Part shown: positions 20,192 to 30,209 of the stretch, one piece after another
How the letters are laid out: each line of letters starts with the position of its first letter
Numbering within the stretch: the first letter of the stretch is position 1
Assembly (NCBI GenBank): GCA_956465555.1
Contig: OY101123.1
Location: 1,426,001 to 1,490,000 of the forward strand
DNA length: 64,000 nt
Source of the DNA: Nitzschia sp. pyKryTriq1
Lineage: Eukaryota > Bacillariophyta > Bacillariophyceae > Bacillariales > Bacillariaceae
Direction: 5' to 3'
The notes under the pieces: generated by a model
What the model was told of the DNA's origin: nothing
The model's input: the letters and a program-made list of their open reading frames with translations, nothing else
Database searches by the model: none
Translations under genes and position numbers: made by a program

Positions 20192-20749
20192 GGTTACAAT
20201 TCTGCGTTGCTTCTTGACACTGTATTGCGAGATGATGTTGAACTCCGTAGGAAACTGTGTACATTATTATTGTCGAGAAGCTAAAAGATACACTATAGAT
20301 GATGATTCATCGATCTTGCTTGTTCTTTTCCTTCGGCTGCTTCTCTACAGTTGTTGTTGTTGCAGTTGAAGAAGAAAACAAGCGATGTTCAAGTCCCCAA
20401 TGTCAGTTCGATTTGAAGAAGTTTGTGAGTGGATAATTGTGTCGCAGCTCAAGGTTCATTTATAAGCCCATTGAATTCTATATAAGCCCTAAGTTGCTTC
20501 AATGAGTTTTCCATTCTTGCTCCCGCCGCCACGCACGGCATGCAGCAGGCCGGCGGGTGGCGCCATCAGTGCGAAATGAACGATCTTTTATTCCGCCGCA
20601 GCTGCTACAGTCAGCACTTTGTTCTGTACTGGTACCAGCAGGGACAGCGAGTAGTAGAGGGACCCTCTACTACTAGTAGCAATTCTCTCCCCCGCCCGCC
20701 CACCCGGTCTACCGTACCGGCCGTACCACCATCCAGGGCACCACCAACA
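20192..20749. other. Intergenic region upstream of the RT remnant
   Basis: No convincing gene. Contains the 5' flank of the ARM gene, a TTG-rich stretch near 20345, and GTACTGGTACC / CTCTACTACTAGTAG motifs near 20628-20680. Confidence 0.45.
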
Positions 20750-21106
20750 ACGTACGGTATGTTTGTGCGTGATGCTCACTCAACAATTCAAATATGGCCT
20801 GCACCAGACCTTGGCGCTGACAATAGAGCAACCATATCTTCCTGTCTTGAAATGGCAAAGTTTGGATTGGGACACTCCCTGCTCACTTTCCAAGGCAAGT
20901 ACTACTACAGAGATGACGGTGATCTTTCAGTCGAATCCAAAGGTCTGACTATTGGAGGTTACGAGTCCGCATGCTTGGCTGACCTCGTTGCTAGCGGTAA
21001 TTATTTGCTTGAAGTAACTCGCTGGTCCTTGTTCTCATCATAGTGTATTTTTGACGGCATCTACCGTGGCGAGGATGGTCTTCTGGTTTTTCAGGGGCAA
21101 AGAACA
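20750..21106 (+). pseudogene. Degraded reverse-transcriptase fragment
   Basis: The plus-frame protein shows the order of RT core motifs: ISSCLEMAKFGLGHSLLTFQ, GKYYYRDDGD, then GLTIGGYESACLADLVAS (the G-x-x-IG-x-x-x-S-x-x-LA-L element of RT motif B). After a TAG at 21041-21043 the same frame continues with CIFDGIYRGEDGLLVFQGQR, where YR-x-x-DG-LV-F corresponds to the catalytic [YF]xDD box (motif C) but with the acidic pair altered (GED). The single in-frame stop, the damaged active site and the absence of upstream fingers or downstream thumb regions mark a dead remnant, probably of a diatom retroelement. The open frame from 20540 to 20750 is unrelated low-complexity sequence. Confidence 0.65.
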
Positions 21107-21315
21107 CCTATTATGCTATCTTAGTAGGGCGTTTCTGATATCCTCTGGGAAGGGGGCATGTCGGTAGTATATATACAAACTTTAGCCGTATCCTCGCTGA
21201 GATCTTCGCAACTACAGCATAGTATGCAAACAACCAAACTAGTAGAAAAAAGGACCACCCCTCAAATATATACATAAGAAACTGCACCGACTTCCAAAGC
21301 CTCAGCCTATTGCTC

Positions 21316-22999
21316 TCAGTCGTCACCCGAAAGATCATCTTCTTCCTTGCGTAGAAGACTTTCCTCGGCAGTTGCCGCAGCCGTCGCGGCAGCAGCCACT
21401 ACTTTAGCCCGGATAAATTTCTCAACACCAGCGAGACTAGGAGGCTTGACATTGCTTCGGGAAGGTTGGGGTTCCTTATCATTGCGAACGGAGACAATTT
21501 TCGCAGCCAGATCTCTCTTTTGTCTCTGAAAATATTGGTGGTGGAAGCAATCTGTGCCTGTCCCACTTGTCAAACGAACGAAGCCCCATCTTGACCCACA
21601 ACAACAAAATGAGCTGCCTTTTCAAAACAAAGGCATCGAACAATCTCCTCCTTTTACGTACCGATGTAGTTTCCTCACAAAGCTAGCATATTTTGATCCT
21701 TTAAAGATCTTGTTCAAAACTTGACTACAAAAAAGGTCTGGATTGACAACAACAAACGATTTTCCATCCGGCAACCACGCGACCGATTCCTCGTTGCCGT
21801 AATCCGTGATAGCACTCATGAGCTTCTCTGGAAAGCTTCGCGTTCGCTTCTTCTTGTCCACATTGTTTACCTTCCTTGCCTTTGCAGGCTTTTTAGTCGA
21901 AGCATCTTGTTCCTCACTAAGTAGCGCCGACAAGCCTTTTGCCTGCTGCGCAGAGGTTCCAGAAATGGAGGAGCCGCGCCTTGCCTGTGCCTGTGCCTGC
22001 TGTGCTGCCATGGCATTTTGCTGCTGCTGTGGAAAGTGCTGGAACTGTTGTTGATGTTGCTGGAATTGGAACGTGGCCGGGTTTATGCCGTTCATCCCCC
22101 CAAGAGCCATCCCCGCATTCTGGTACGGGTCCTGGAATCCATTGTGATCTGTTCCACCAGACATGGCTCCAAACTGGATCGTGGTCGGACCGAATGCTGC
22201 CGGATTAAACTGCTGCCCCATTTGTCCGATCCAAGGAAACTGCTGTTGTGGCTGGTTCTGTTGTTGCTGCTGCTGCTGCGGAAAGATAGCGTTTCGTTGA
22301 TCATGCTGCTCGGGCTGGTTCTGCTGTGGTTGCTCTTGTCCTTGTGCTTGTCCTCCGGCGCCACTACTCGAACCAAGCTGCTGCTGAAGGCTCATGAGCT
22401 GTTGCTGCAGGCCTTGCAGTCCATTGAACGAATGCGGGAAACCTTGTGGAAGCGCTGTCGGGTTGAGACCTTGCAGCTGATCAAGTCCAGCGAATGGATT
22501 CTGTTGGGCCGAGGCGGCGGCAGAGGCTGGTTGTGGCGCCGGCTGCTGAGCACTAGGAGCGCCGTTTTGTTGTTGCGAATTATTGTTGGCGGCAGCGAGG
22601 ACCGACGCAAGCAACTGCTCAGGGGACTGATTCTGAAAGGCACTCATCAGGACATTGGCGTTAATATTCTGAAATTGTCCAAGCCCTGTGCCACCCTGCT
22701 GCTGCTGCGGGGCACCACCTGACTGCCCCGCCAGTTGTTGCTGCATTTGGCGCATCAAATCATTTTGTATCATTGAGTTGCCTGCGCAGTATTCCAATCA
22801 AGTCAAAGTGTGAGGACAAAGTTCGCGTAGATCAGCCATCAGCCGTCCCGCCGGCAACGACAAGTTCGTAACGTGTAAACGGTACAGATGACACAATCAT
22901 CGCGACATAACACTTACTTCCATCTTCTTGTTGTGGATTATTCGGGGCATCAGTCGCGCCCTCTGCCCCAGCGAACATTTGCATTTGGGGAAAGTTCAT
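21316..22999 (-). CDS. Heat-shock-factor-type transcription factor, C-terminal DBD, three exons
   Basis: Exons are complement 22918-22999, 21662-22781 and 21316-21589; introns of 136 and 72 bp have GTAAGT...CAG and GTACGT...AAG borders. The joined length is 1476 nt, giving 491 residues in frame. Residues ~28-320 are Gln/Asn/Ala/Gly-rich with a poly-Q run, typical of a transactivation region. The HSF DNA-binding domain starts near residue 344 (FPEKLMSAITDYGNEESVAW), passes KYASFVRKLHRWGF (intron 2 splits the Arg codon) and ends near 432 (FHHQYFQRQKRDLAAKI). In yeast and metazoan HSFs the DBD is N-terminal; here it is near the C-terminus and no clear leucine-zipper trimerisation domain follows, only an Ala-rich helix and an acidic end. 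HSFs are an expanded regulator family in diatoms. Divergent from fibrillarin. Confidence 0.88.
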
Positions 23000-23750
23000 C
23001 CTGTTCGACTTATCCCAAAGATTTCCGAAATAAAGGAAGCAGGTGAATTGGCTTGTGAGTTGAGATGAGTGCTGTTTTCTCTCATCGAGAATGGAGAAGG
23101 GATAATCATAATGTCCGGAGCACGTAGTTGGCGATGTAGCATGGCTCAAGATGACATTTTCAGGTTCTGATAGGCCTACTGCAAATATAGACAGACTCTC
23201 CATTGAGTAAAATCGGTAACTTTATATCCAATTATACTCAAAAGACTACAAGCCCTTGTTTAAAATTTATTATTTTCTGTAGAGATATTCAATCAATTTG
23301 CTGCCGTCCCGTGAGCCTTCGGTACTTTGCCGTCGTAGAACTCGACAAAAAGAAAATCAGGCAGGATGAGCTCCATTCTATGCGTAGGAAAAGTCCTTAA
23401 ATATCGATATTCGCTTCGCCTCTTGTCATTAATCGGATGACCAACCAATACATAACGAAACTAGCTCGCGCGCTGGACAAACTCGGCCGGCGCATGGTTC
23501 GCCCCCGTCTGTACCTATATCCGAATATGGATGTCGTCAGACCGGCGTCAGGAGACATGCGATGCCATTCAACGCCATCCAAACGAGCACAAACCACTCG
23601 AGAAAATCTTTCTTGTTTTGCACCTTGCACCATCGGAGGCAACGAGCGATGGCGGTGACAATAATCCAATAGACATCTGCAAAGAAGCCCGAAAGCTTTT
23701 GATTTCTTTCCTTTGAGTAGTTCATAAAGGAAAGACACGCATACATTACA
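23000..23750. other. Divergent intergenic region HSF/fibrillarin
   Basis: 751 bp between divergent ATGs. No ORF with coding character and no GTAC cluster. It should contain both promoters; I recognise no specific element. Confidence 0.5.
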
Positions 23751-24905
23751 ATGAGTGGTAGAGGCAGAGGACGAGGAGGCGGCGGAAGATCACCAGGTGG
23801 CCGAGGGGGCTTCGGAAGGTACGACGACTCGAAACTCGGATGTGTTCGTCGAGTCGACTCTTGCCGTAACACACGCTGACTATAGTCTTGTATGGCTTTC
23901 TTGTTTAAAATTTTCAGAGGCGGTGGTGGACGCGGAGGAGGCCGCGGAGGTGGTCGTGGTGGTTTCAGCGGTCGGGGTGGCCGTGATGGTGGACGCGGTG
24001 GAGGACGAGGTGGACGCGGCGGAGGACGAGGAGGCGGCCGCGGTGGTGGCAGAGGTGGCATGCAGGGTGGTGCTAAGGTTGTTGTTGAACCTCACCGCCA
24101 CGAGGGAATTTTCGTCGCACGTGGAAAAGAAGATGCGTTGGTAACGCTGAACTCGACGCCTGGAGTTGCCGTTTACGGAGAGAAGAGAATTAGCGTCGAG
24201 AATCCTAGTGCCACCCCAGGAGGCGTTGCTGAAAAGGTGGAATACCGAGTTTGGAATCCATTCCGCTCCAAAAGTAAGTCGGGATCGGATTCGTTTTACT
24301 TTTTATCGTCTCGATGTTACACATGTGCGACTCACCCTGAAATTTTCGTCTCCTGCGATCAACTTGCAGTTGCTGCTGCAGTTCTCGGTGGAGTTGACAA
24401 TATTTGGATCAAACCTGGCTCTAAAGTGTTGTACATTGGAGCCGCAGCAGGAACTTCTTGCTCGCATGTATCAGATATTGTAGGAAAGACTGGTGCTGTC
24501 TACGCAGTTGAATTCTCGCATCGTCCAGGACGCGACCTCTTGGGCGTGGCCAAGTTGCGAACCAACATTATTCCCATTATCGAAGATGCTCGACACCCTC
24601 TCAAGTACCGCATGCTGGTTGGTATGGTTGACGTTGTCTTTGCCGATGTGGCTCAGCCAGATCAAGCCCGTATTGTGGCTTTGAACTCGCATTATTTCCT
24701 AAAGAACGGAGGGCATGCGGTGATTGCCATCAAGGCGAGTTGTATCGATTCCACAGCAGCACCCGAGGCGGTCTTTCGAAGGGAGGTCAGCAAGCTGCAG
24801 TCAGAGAATTTCAAGCCGCTAGAACAGCTCACGTTAGAGCCATACGAGAGAGACCACGCCGTTGTCATTGCCGAATACAGACCGAAGAAGAAGAGCAAGG
24901 ATTAG
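23751..24905 (+). CDS. FBL: Fibrillarin, box C/D snoRNP 2'-O-methyltransferase (three exons)
   Basis: Exons 23751-23818, 23918-24273 and 24370-24905 join to 960 nt, 319 residues. Intron 1 (99 bp) splits an Arg codon inside the GAR region; intron 2 (96 bp, a multiple of three without stop) follows NPFRSK, and removing it restores [15 protein letters not shown]. Residues 1-~75 form the Gly/Arg-rich (RGG) domain. The methyltransferase part includes [20 protein letters not shown] (SAM site) and the fibrillarin signature [15 protein letters not shown], then [14 protein letters not shown] and [12 protein letters not shown]. It methylates rRNA ribose 2'-OH in the nucleolus, guided by box C/D snoRNAs with NOP56/NOP58 and SNU13. 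Because intron 2 is readable, a retained-intron isoform with a 32-residue insertion is possible. Confidence 0.95.
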
Positions 24906-25379
24906 ACTAATTGTGGAAGAAAGGTAGTAAGCTTTCACTGACGTTAAGGAAGTAAAGCGACAAGCCGCCAGGCAGCAAATGCCGGAAGGGGGTCCAGAAA
25001 AAATTAAAACTAATGGTGCGACATGTAGCTTATATGTTCTTTCATTGGGTGCTGGTATGATATCTGTATACCTACTAGTTTTCGCTACATGCATGCATGG
25101 TGAGAGTCCAACTGAATCGGTCCTGCATACGTGGTTTGATCGGCTATTCACATAAACTTCTTCACTGTGCAACGACGATCGACAACACAAAGGATATTGC
25201 TGATGCTTCTAGATGTATGTATGTATCGATATTGATTTTTGTCTAGTGTACCATTGCCCCGCAAGCAGGCCCGCTGGTCTCGTCCATCGTCCCTCACTGA
25301 CAGGCACACGCTGTTTGATGCACTCAATTGGGAGAGTACGTGATGCATTCACCATCCATCGTGTGATGTTTCCTATCGC
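24906..25379. other. Convergent 3' intergenic region
   Basis: 474 bp between the fibrillarin and NTF2 stops; no gene, no strong repeat. Presumably 3' UTRs and polyadenylation sites. Confidence 0.5.
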
Positions 25380-25930
25380 TTACAATCCGTAATTTAGTCG
25401 AAATACGTCATTGTGGACATAGTACTGGCCAGGGCCAGTACTCACCAGCTGAAAGAATTCACAAAAGTGCAAGGGATTTCCTCCATCAATTTGCACACTT
25501 CCAGTGACAAAGATCACCAGGGCATTGGCATCGTTGGACGGTTGGACGTCCATACTCTTCACAGTATGTTGAACTCTTCCGACGGTCTTGAGCTTGTTGA
25601 TGATGTTTTGTGTCCCTTGGAACTGTTGGCCCTCGAACGTCAACATGGACCCTGGGTTCTGGAGGAAGCGAACGATAGATGATGGAGCAGTATTATGAAT
25701 TTGACAAGACAACGAGTGCGTGAGTGGGGTGCGCCGGGTTAGAATGAATGACTCAAGACGCAGCTGGCATCATCCGACAAGGAATCCGCATTACAATCAT
25801 CACAGGAATGACTTGTACCAAGGAACAGCCAATGACGACTTACGTATAGACCCGCGAGACTGTCTGGGTTGGAAGCAAATGCTGGGTAGAAATGACCAAC
25901 GAACGCTTTGGCAACATCTTCGGCACTCAT
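25380..25930 (-). CDS. NTF2: Nuclear transport factor 2 (two exons)
   Basis: Exons complement 25844-25930 and 25380-25658; the 185-bp intron runs GTAAGTCG...CTCCAG and is in phase 0. The joined protein is 121 residues, normal for NTF2 (~125). It begins MSAEDVAKAFVGHFYPAF and continues LAGLY-NPGSMLTFEGQQFQG, VGRVQHTVKSMDVQPS, ALVIFVTGSVQID and ends YYVHNDVFRLNYG, matching the whole NTF2 fold. NTF2 is a homodimer that imports RanGDP by binding FxFG nucleoporins. Reading through the intron would replace the strand at residue 30 with unrelated sequence, which supports the splice call. Confidence 0.95.
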
Positions 25931-26592
25931 GATATCAATCTATTTTTTTCGAAGGTGGAAATGATATCAGAAACACTGTATGGACTGTTGAGAGGAATGA
26001 TAGCTGGGTATGACTATCGAAAGTCGGTGTTGTATAGCGTCCTTGTAGCACTGCTCTCTTTGTCTCACCACCACCATGGGCAACGGGATCGAGTGGTGGC
26101 GGCCAAGCAAAAATTCAAAACCTCGTCGCCTCAGTCCTCGCGATCATCGACATGACATCGAAATCCGATGCGCGGAAAGTAGAAGAACTCTGACGAGCGA
26201 AAGGCAGACCAATCTGTTTGACTTACATGACCCAACCGATTTCTGTGCTTTACAGCCATTTACTGTACCAGGTACAGTACGTAACTGGTACGGCACTCAT
26301 AGCGACAAAACGCACCGAGAGAGGTTTCTCGCTCAGCAGTGCGCGCTCAGAGACCGATGAGCGCGCGGACGGGCGAAAGACATGCGTTGTACACTTTGCC
26401 GCTCTCTTTTATTTTCGTATGTACTCGTATCATCGCATGTCGTCGTTTCTGCATGCATGCTGTGGTTGCCATTTGCCTTCGACCGATCGGCGTCGTTCGA
26501 CTATGAGCACATGCAAATAAGTGCAGGGGTCCGTGTTAAATTGTTGTATTTCGTTACAGGAAGTGAGTGGATTGGAGATCCTTGCCATCATC
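25931..26592. other. Divergent intergenic region NTF2/TAF8-like
   Basis: 662 bp. Contains TGTACCAGGTACAGTACGT near 26267-26285. No convincing gene; short frames here have no family character. Confidence 0.45.
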
Positions 26593-27837
26593 ATGGAGGT
26601 TCGAGAGCCCATTTATACTTTTGAAATAGCTAGAAGATCAGTGGGGCGGGCGGCCCTTCATCTAGGGATTGACAGCATGTCGGAGGGTGCTTTGGATGTC
26701 ATGGCAGACATACTGCTGAATTATTTGAACCGAGTGGGTCGGACGCTGTCTCATCTGGTGGAATCTAGTGGGCGAACGAGCGCCCATGTCAATATTTTGG
26801 ATGCTCTCCAAGCGTGCGAGCTTGTCGCTTCCCCGGCTGTTGAGCGACTGCATATACGGGATACTTCGAGCGAAGAGGATCTTTTTCCGGGGGGAGCAAC
26901 CACAGCAAGAGCGCACTTGTCTTCGGATTGGCAGGGGCTAGCGGCTTTTCTGTTTGGACCAAAATGGCTGCAAGAGAAGGAAGAAGATGACGAATCTCCC
27001 TCCACGGTACGGCAGCAGGGAAGTGGTGGAGGCAAAGTGGGTCCCTCCGCCACGGAGGATGCGCCAAAGGCGAAAACGTTGGGGTGGGATGCACCCTATT
27101 TAGATGAGGTTGCGCCGTTCCCTCAAGCGAGTGAGAAGTGTGCCAACCCTCATCCGTTGCCGCCTTATGTGGGGCTGTCGCTGCATCGCGCAGACGAAGA
27201 CGAGGAACACCAAAATGAAGAGACGGATTCGGACGAAGAAGAATTAGATCACATCCCTGATAAGGTGTTCACTGGTTCTTGGGGAAGCATTTCGAAACGC
27301 AAAGCCGATTCCTTGGACGAGAATCAGTCGGAGGATGTCACCATGACGGATGCAGATGATGCCGCTAAGCCGCCGCCGAAGAAGAAGGTCAAAATTGCCG
27401 ATGGCAAGGCAGTCAGTGCAAGCAATGCCGAGGACCAAACCCCAAAGACAGAAGACGATAAGCGGGAGGACGCCAAGGCGAAGATTCAGATTCCTTCCTT
27501 CTATCCTGCTCCACCGGTGATGAAAACTGCACCCTCCAAGAAAGGACGGACGATTGTGGATATTCCAACTGTACCCAGAGTGGAACGGGAAGAAAAAGAG
27601 GGCTCGCGATCAGTGCGATCGTCACTGGTACAGCTGGGAAACTATTGGGGTTCTGGATGGGACGATCCTTCCGCCAGTAAAGCCTCCACAGATGCATCAT
27701 TGGCAGTTCCTCTGGGACGCAGCGATGGTGGAGAGCAAGCACCGACATCGTCACTGGTGGTTCCTTTGGGGCGTGCGAGTGGCTCGCGAGTGAGTCGTAT
27801 TCTGGAAGGTTCCATGGATGCTGCCGCTATGCAGTAA
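26593..27837 (+). CDS. Histone-fold (BTP/bromodomain-associated) protein, TAF8-like
   Basis: A 414-residue protein. The frame opens at a GTG at 26521; ATG 26593 starts exactly at the domain (MEVREPIYTFEIARRSVGRA). Residues ~5-80 match the bromodomain-associated histone fold of TAF8/TAF3 and SAGA SPT7-like subunits: RRSVGRAALHLGIDSMSEGA, ILLNYLNRVGRTLSHLVESS, ILDALQACE. Around residue 185 APFPQASEK...HPLPPYVG resembles the Pro-rich TAF8 C-terminal motif that contacts TAF2/TAF10, which is why TAF8 is preferred. The remainder is acidic and then Lys/Pro-rich with an apparent NLS (PPPKKKVKI) and ends in repeated [LV]VPLGR motifs (SLAVPLGRSDGG, SLVVPLGRASGS). Likely a nuclear TFIID component; assignment to TAF8 over TAF3 or SPT7 is tentative. 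Convergent with the phosphagen-kinase-like gene, 133 bp away. Confidence 0.75.
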   Translation: MEVREPIYTFEIARRSVGRAALHLGIDSMSEGALDVMADILLNYLNRVGRTLSHLVESSGRTSAHVNILDALQACELVASPAVERLHIRDTSSEEDLFPGGATTARAHLSSDWQGLAAFLFGPKWLQEKEEDDESPSTVRQQGSGGGKVGPSATEDAPKAKTLGWDAPYLDEVAPFPQASEKCANPHPLPPYVGLSLHRADEDEEHQNEETDSDEEELDHIPDKVFTGSWGSISKRKADSLDENQSEDVTMTDADDAAKPPPKKKVKIADGKAVSASNAEDQTPKTEDDKREDAKAKIQIPSFYPAPPVMKTAPSKKGRTIVDIPTVPRVEREEKEGSRSVRSSLVQLGNYWGSGWDDPSASKASTDASLAVPLGRSDGGEQAPTSSLVVPLGRASGSRVSRILEGSMDAAAMQ

Positions 27838-27970
27838 AGGAATAGCAGTCTCTACGAGTAGAGGAGAAGGGCGTGTGTTTCTAGTAGCTTGGACTATTCT
27901 TGTTGCTTTTACTTGAAAGGCATTGTACAAAACAGATCTACTTTTATTATCGTCATTCTCTCTCTTTGTA

Positions 27971-29356
27971 TCACATGACGTCCTCGAGATTCACCGTTTC
28001 TCCATTTTCCAGCTTTTTCTCCAAGCTAATCAAAATTCCCACTCCATTTATCATTGTATTGATCAGCTGTACTTCACTCTGGCCTAATCGCTCCGCATTG
28101 GCAATATCATAAATACCAGAGGATTTCTCATCGTTGAAACGACTAGATACCTCCAAACGCAGACGATCCAATAGATCTTCAAATCCAGGTTGGTGGCCCA
28201 AGCGAGGGAGTTTCACAAAGACACTCGCTCGAAGGGCTGTTCCAAGATTTTCAGGTGATGGATTCAAAAATCCAAGTCGGGGGTGCATGCTATAGTAGTG
28301 TCCCCGGCTTCTCAACGACATATCCAAGGAACTGAGGAGCTTCGTTAAACGTGTGAAGACACCCAACAAATCGCCACCCCGGCTGGTGCTTATGACACGA
28401 AAGTGGTCTTCAAAATTCACCCACACGATCAAGCTAGGATCCTCAATCGAATTTAGGTATATGCCACGGGCATCGGGCCAATCTCTTCCCATCCCAGCGC
28501 TAATGCTGTATTCATCTGGATCATGAAAGAGAATATGCCGCTGGATCAAATCCGCGTGCTGCTCATTGCTCATGTCCATTACGCGGAGGTAGTTGCCCCC
28601 GATTTCGGGATCGTCCTTCCAATCAGCAACACACTCGCGGAAGACGTCTTCCAGTTGTCGACGCTCTTCTCGCGAAATCACAGGGGAAAACCGAAAGCCT
28701 TTGATGGAACGAGCGACCCGCATGCGAGTGTGCAAGACGTATTGACCATCAGGATCTAGTTGCTGTTGCAAGACATAATTTGGATTCAGATTTGTGACTT
28801 GTCGACGCAATAAAGGATTCGGACGGCCACGAGGCGTCACATTCGTAACCTTGCTTCGGCGAGGAACCATTCGAAAGTGGTGATAATCCTCCAAGATAGG
28901 CACCAGAAGCTTCGAGAATACCTGGTACGATTCAGCATCACCGGCATATATTCCGCATCCTCGAGGAGGTCGGGCGCCCCAGGGAAGCGAGACGCCTGAA
29001 CGAATTAAATCCTCCAAAGTGACCCCAGATGGCGTTTTCTTATCCTTGAGTTCCTTGTAGACCTCTGGCGTCAAGTAGCGTTTCAGGTAGGAGTGTTGGC
29101 CGAAACGAGACAAATCTGGATACGAGGGATCGACCCCTTCGTCGCAAGCTACTATATGAATAGGCATGAGAACATCGCGGGCCGGCCGTGCCAACGACAT
29201 CCACGCCATCGGATCTACTTTCTCGTTGGTGCTGGCATCGATGATATTATTATTGTCGGATAGTTCTTCTTCGATCCTGTACAAGTAAAATAAGCCTCCT
29301 AACCCGGCGCTGGACAGCGCAGCTGCTGCAGTCCTACCGAACTTGGCAGAGGACAT
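27971..29356 (-). CDS. Phosphagen (creatine/arginine) kinase homolog with Cys-to-Ser active site
   Basis: A 461-residue protein from ATG 29356 (the frame extends to a TTG at 29395). The full guanidino-kinase architecture is visible: N-terminal FGQHSYLKRYLTPEVYKELK and CGIYAGDAESYQVF; then LHTRMRVARSIKGF, ISAGMGRDWPDARGIYLN, WVNFEDHFRVISTSRGGDLL, LNPSPENLGTALRASV, FVKLPRL and SGIYDIANAERLGQSEVQL. These map onto creatine kinase motifs, but the catalytic Cys of CPSNLGT is Ser367 here, NEEDH is NFEDH (residues 314-318), and the flexible RGTGG / RGTRGEHTE loop is EVSSRFNDEK and shorter. The first ~30 residues (MSSAKFGRTAAAALSSAGLG) are basic/alanine-rich and hydrophobic, suggesting a mitochondrial or membrane leader. 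It may be a low-activity, altered-specificity or non-catalytic homolog. Confidence 0.88.
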   Translation of the reverse strand: MSSAKFGRTAAAALSSAGLGGLFYLYRIEEELSDNNNIIDASTNEKVDPMAWMSLARPARDVLMPIHIVACDEGVDPSYPDLSRFGQHSYLKRYLTPEVYKELKDKKTPSGVTLEDLIRSGVSLPWGARPPRGCGIYAGDAESYQVFSKLLVPILEDYHHFRMVPRRSKVTNVTPRGRPNPLLRRQVTNLNPNYVLQQQLDPDGQYVLHTRMRVARSIKGFRFSPVISREERRQLEDVFRECVADWKDDPEIGGNYLRVMDMSNEQHADLIQRHILFHDPDEYSISAGMGRDWPDARGIYLNSIEDPSLIVWVNFEDHFRVISTSRGGDLLGVFTRLTKLLSSLDMSLRSRGHYYSMHPRLGFLNPSPENLGTALRASVFVKLPRLGHQPGFEDLLDRLRLEVSSRFNDEKSSGIYDIANAERLGQSEVQLINTMINGVGILISLEKKLENGETVNLEDVM

Positions 29357-30209
29357 TGCGACCGCAGTGTTCAAAGGAAGTATATTCGTGCCCAATCAAT
29401 CGTCAAGTGTGCTGTACCTTTTTGTTAGTTAGTTGTCGCGCTGGACAATGGACAAGGTCCGATGATCGATGATCGATGATCGATGATCGTGATCGGATGA
29501 TGGAGATGCGATAACATATTATGTTACTGGAGAAGACGGATGAGCAGGAGCAAGTAAGGCAGGAGCTGTAACAGCAAAGTACCTGGTACAGTACCAGTAC
29601 TGGTACTGTAGCTGCAAGCGTTCCTGGACGAGCATTCCCGATTGTTCAGGCCCCAAAATATCGGAATGAATTCCCTGTCTTCCACGAGGAATGCGTGACT
29701 ATTTGTTGTGCAATTCTTTCTATCAATAAACCATATCACTAAACACAAAGCCTTGTTAATTAAGAGATTTCCTGGCATCTTCCACGTGTAAATATAGCGA
29801 CGGGGTTCGGGAGATCGAGCATCATCGAGCGACGAATTCAGAATAGTCGTACTTGAGACAAAAGAAGTAGTCTACTACTACTAGTAGTAGTAGTAGTAGC
29901 TACAGTTGTCCCGAGAAATAATAGGATCACCGTGTTGGCAAATAGTTCTTTCTTTTGCCCCTTACCACTACGAGTATTGCAAGTATGCCACCGGTAGAGA
30001 GAGAGATAGCAGTAAATGATGCTCTCACAGATTCTCCCAGTAGTACTATAATCCTAGCTTCTGAAGGTTCAGTAGTACGCGCGACTTTTTCTACCAACGC
30101 TTTCCTACGTTTGAGCTCCAAGTACTACGGTAGCATTGTTTTTCTAAACGCAATGCTACCTTATGAAGAGATTATTGCGGTTTTTTACTTCATAGTCTAC
30201 TTCCCCCAA
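29357..30209. other. Intergenic region
   Basis: 853 bp with a GATGATC tandem tract (29461-29490), a GTAC cluster (29578-29612) and an ACTACTACTAGTAGTAGTAG palindrome (about 29872-29900). Open frames here are short and unconvincing. Confidence 0.5.
29461..29497. repeat. GATGATC-type tandem repeat
   Basis: About four copies of the 8-mer GATGATCG/CGATGATC in tandem, ending GTGATCGG; each unit contains the palindrome CGATCG or GATC. Confidence 0.85.

Noticed and set aside
22018-22722. 234-codon Leu-rich plus frame
   Set aside because: Antisense of the CAG/CAA poly-Q region of the HSF gene.
23537-24061. Pro/Arg-rich minus-strand frame
   Set aside because: Antisense of the RGG domain of fibrillarin and of its first intron.
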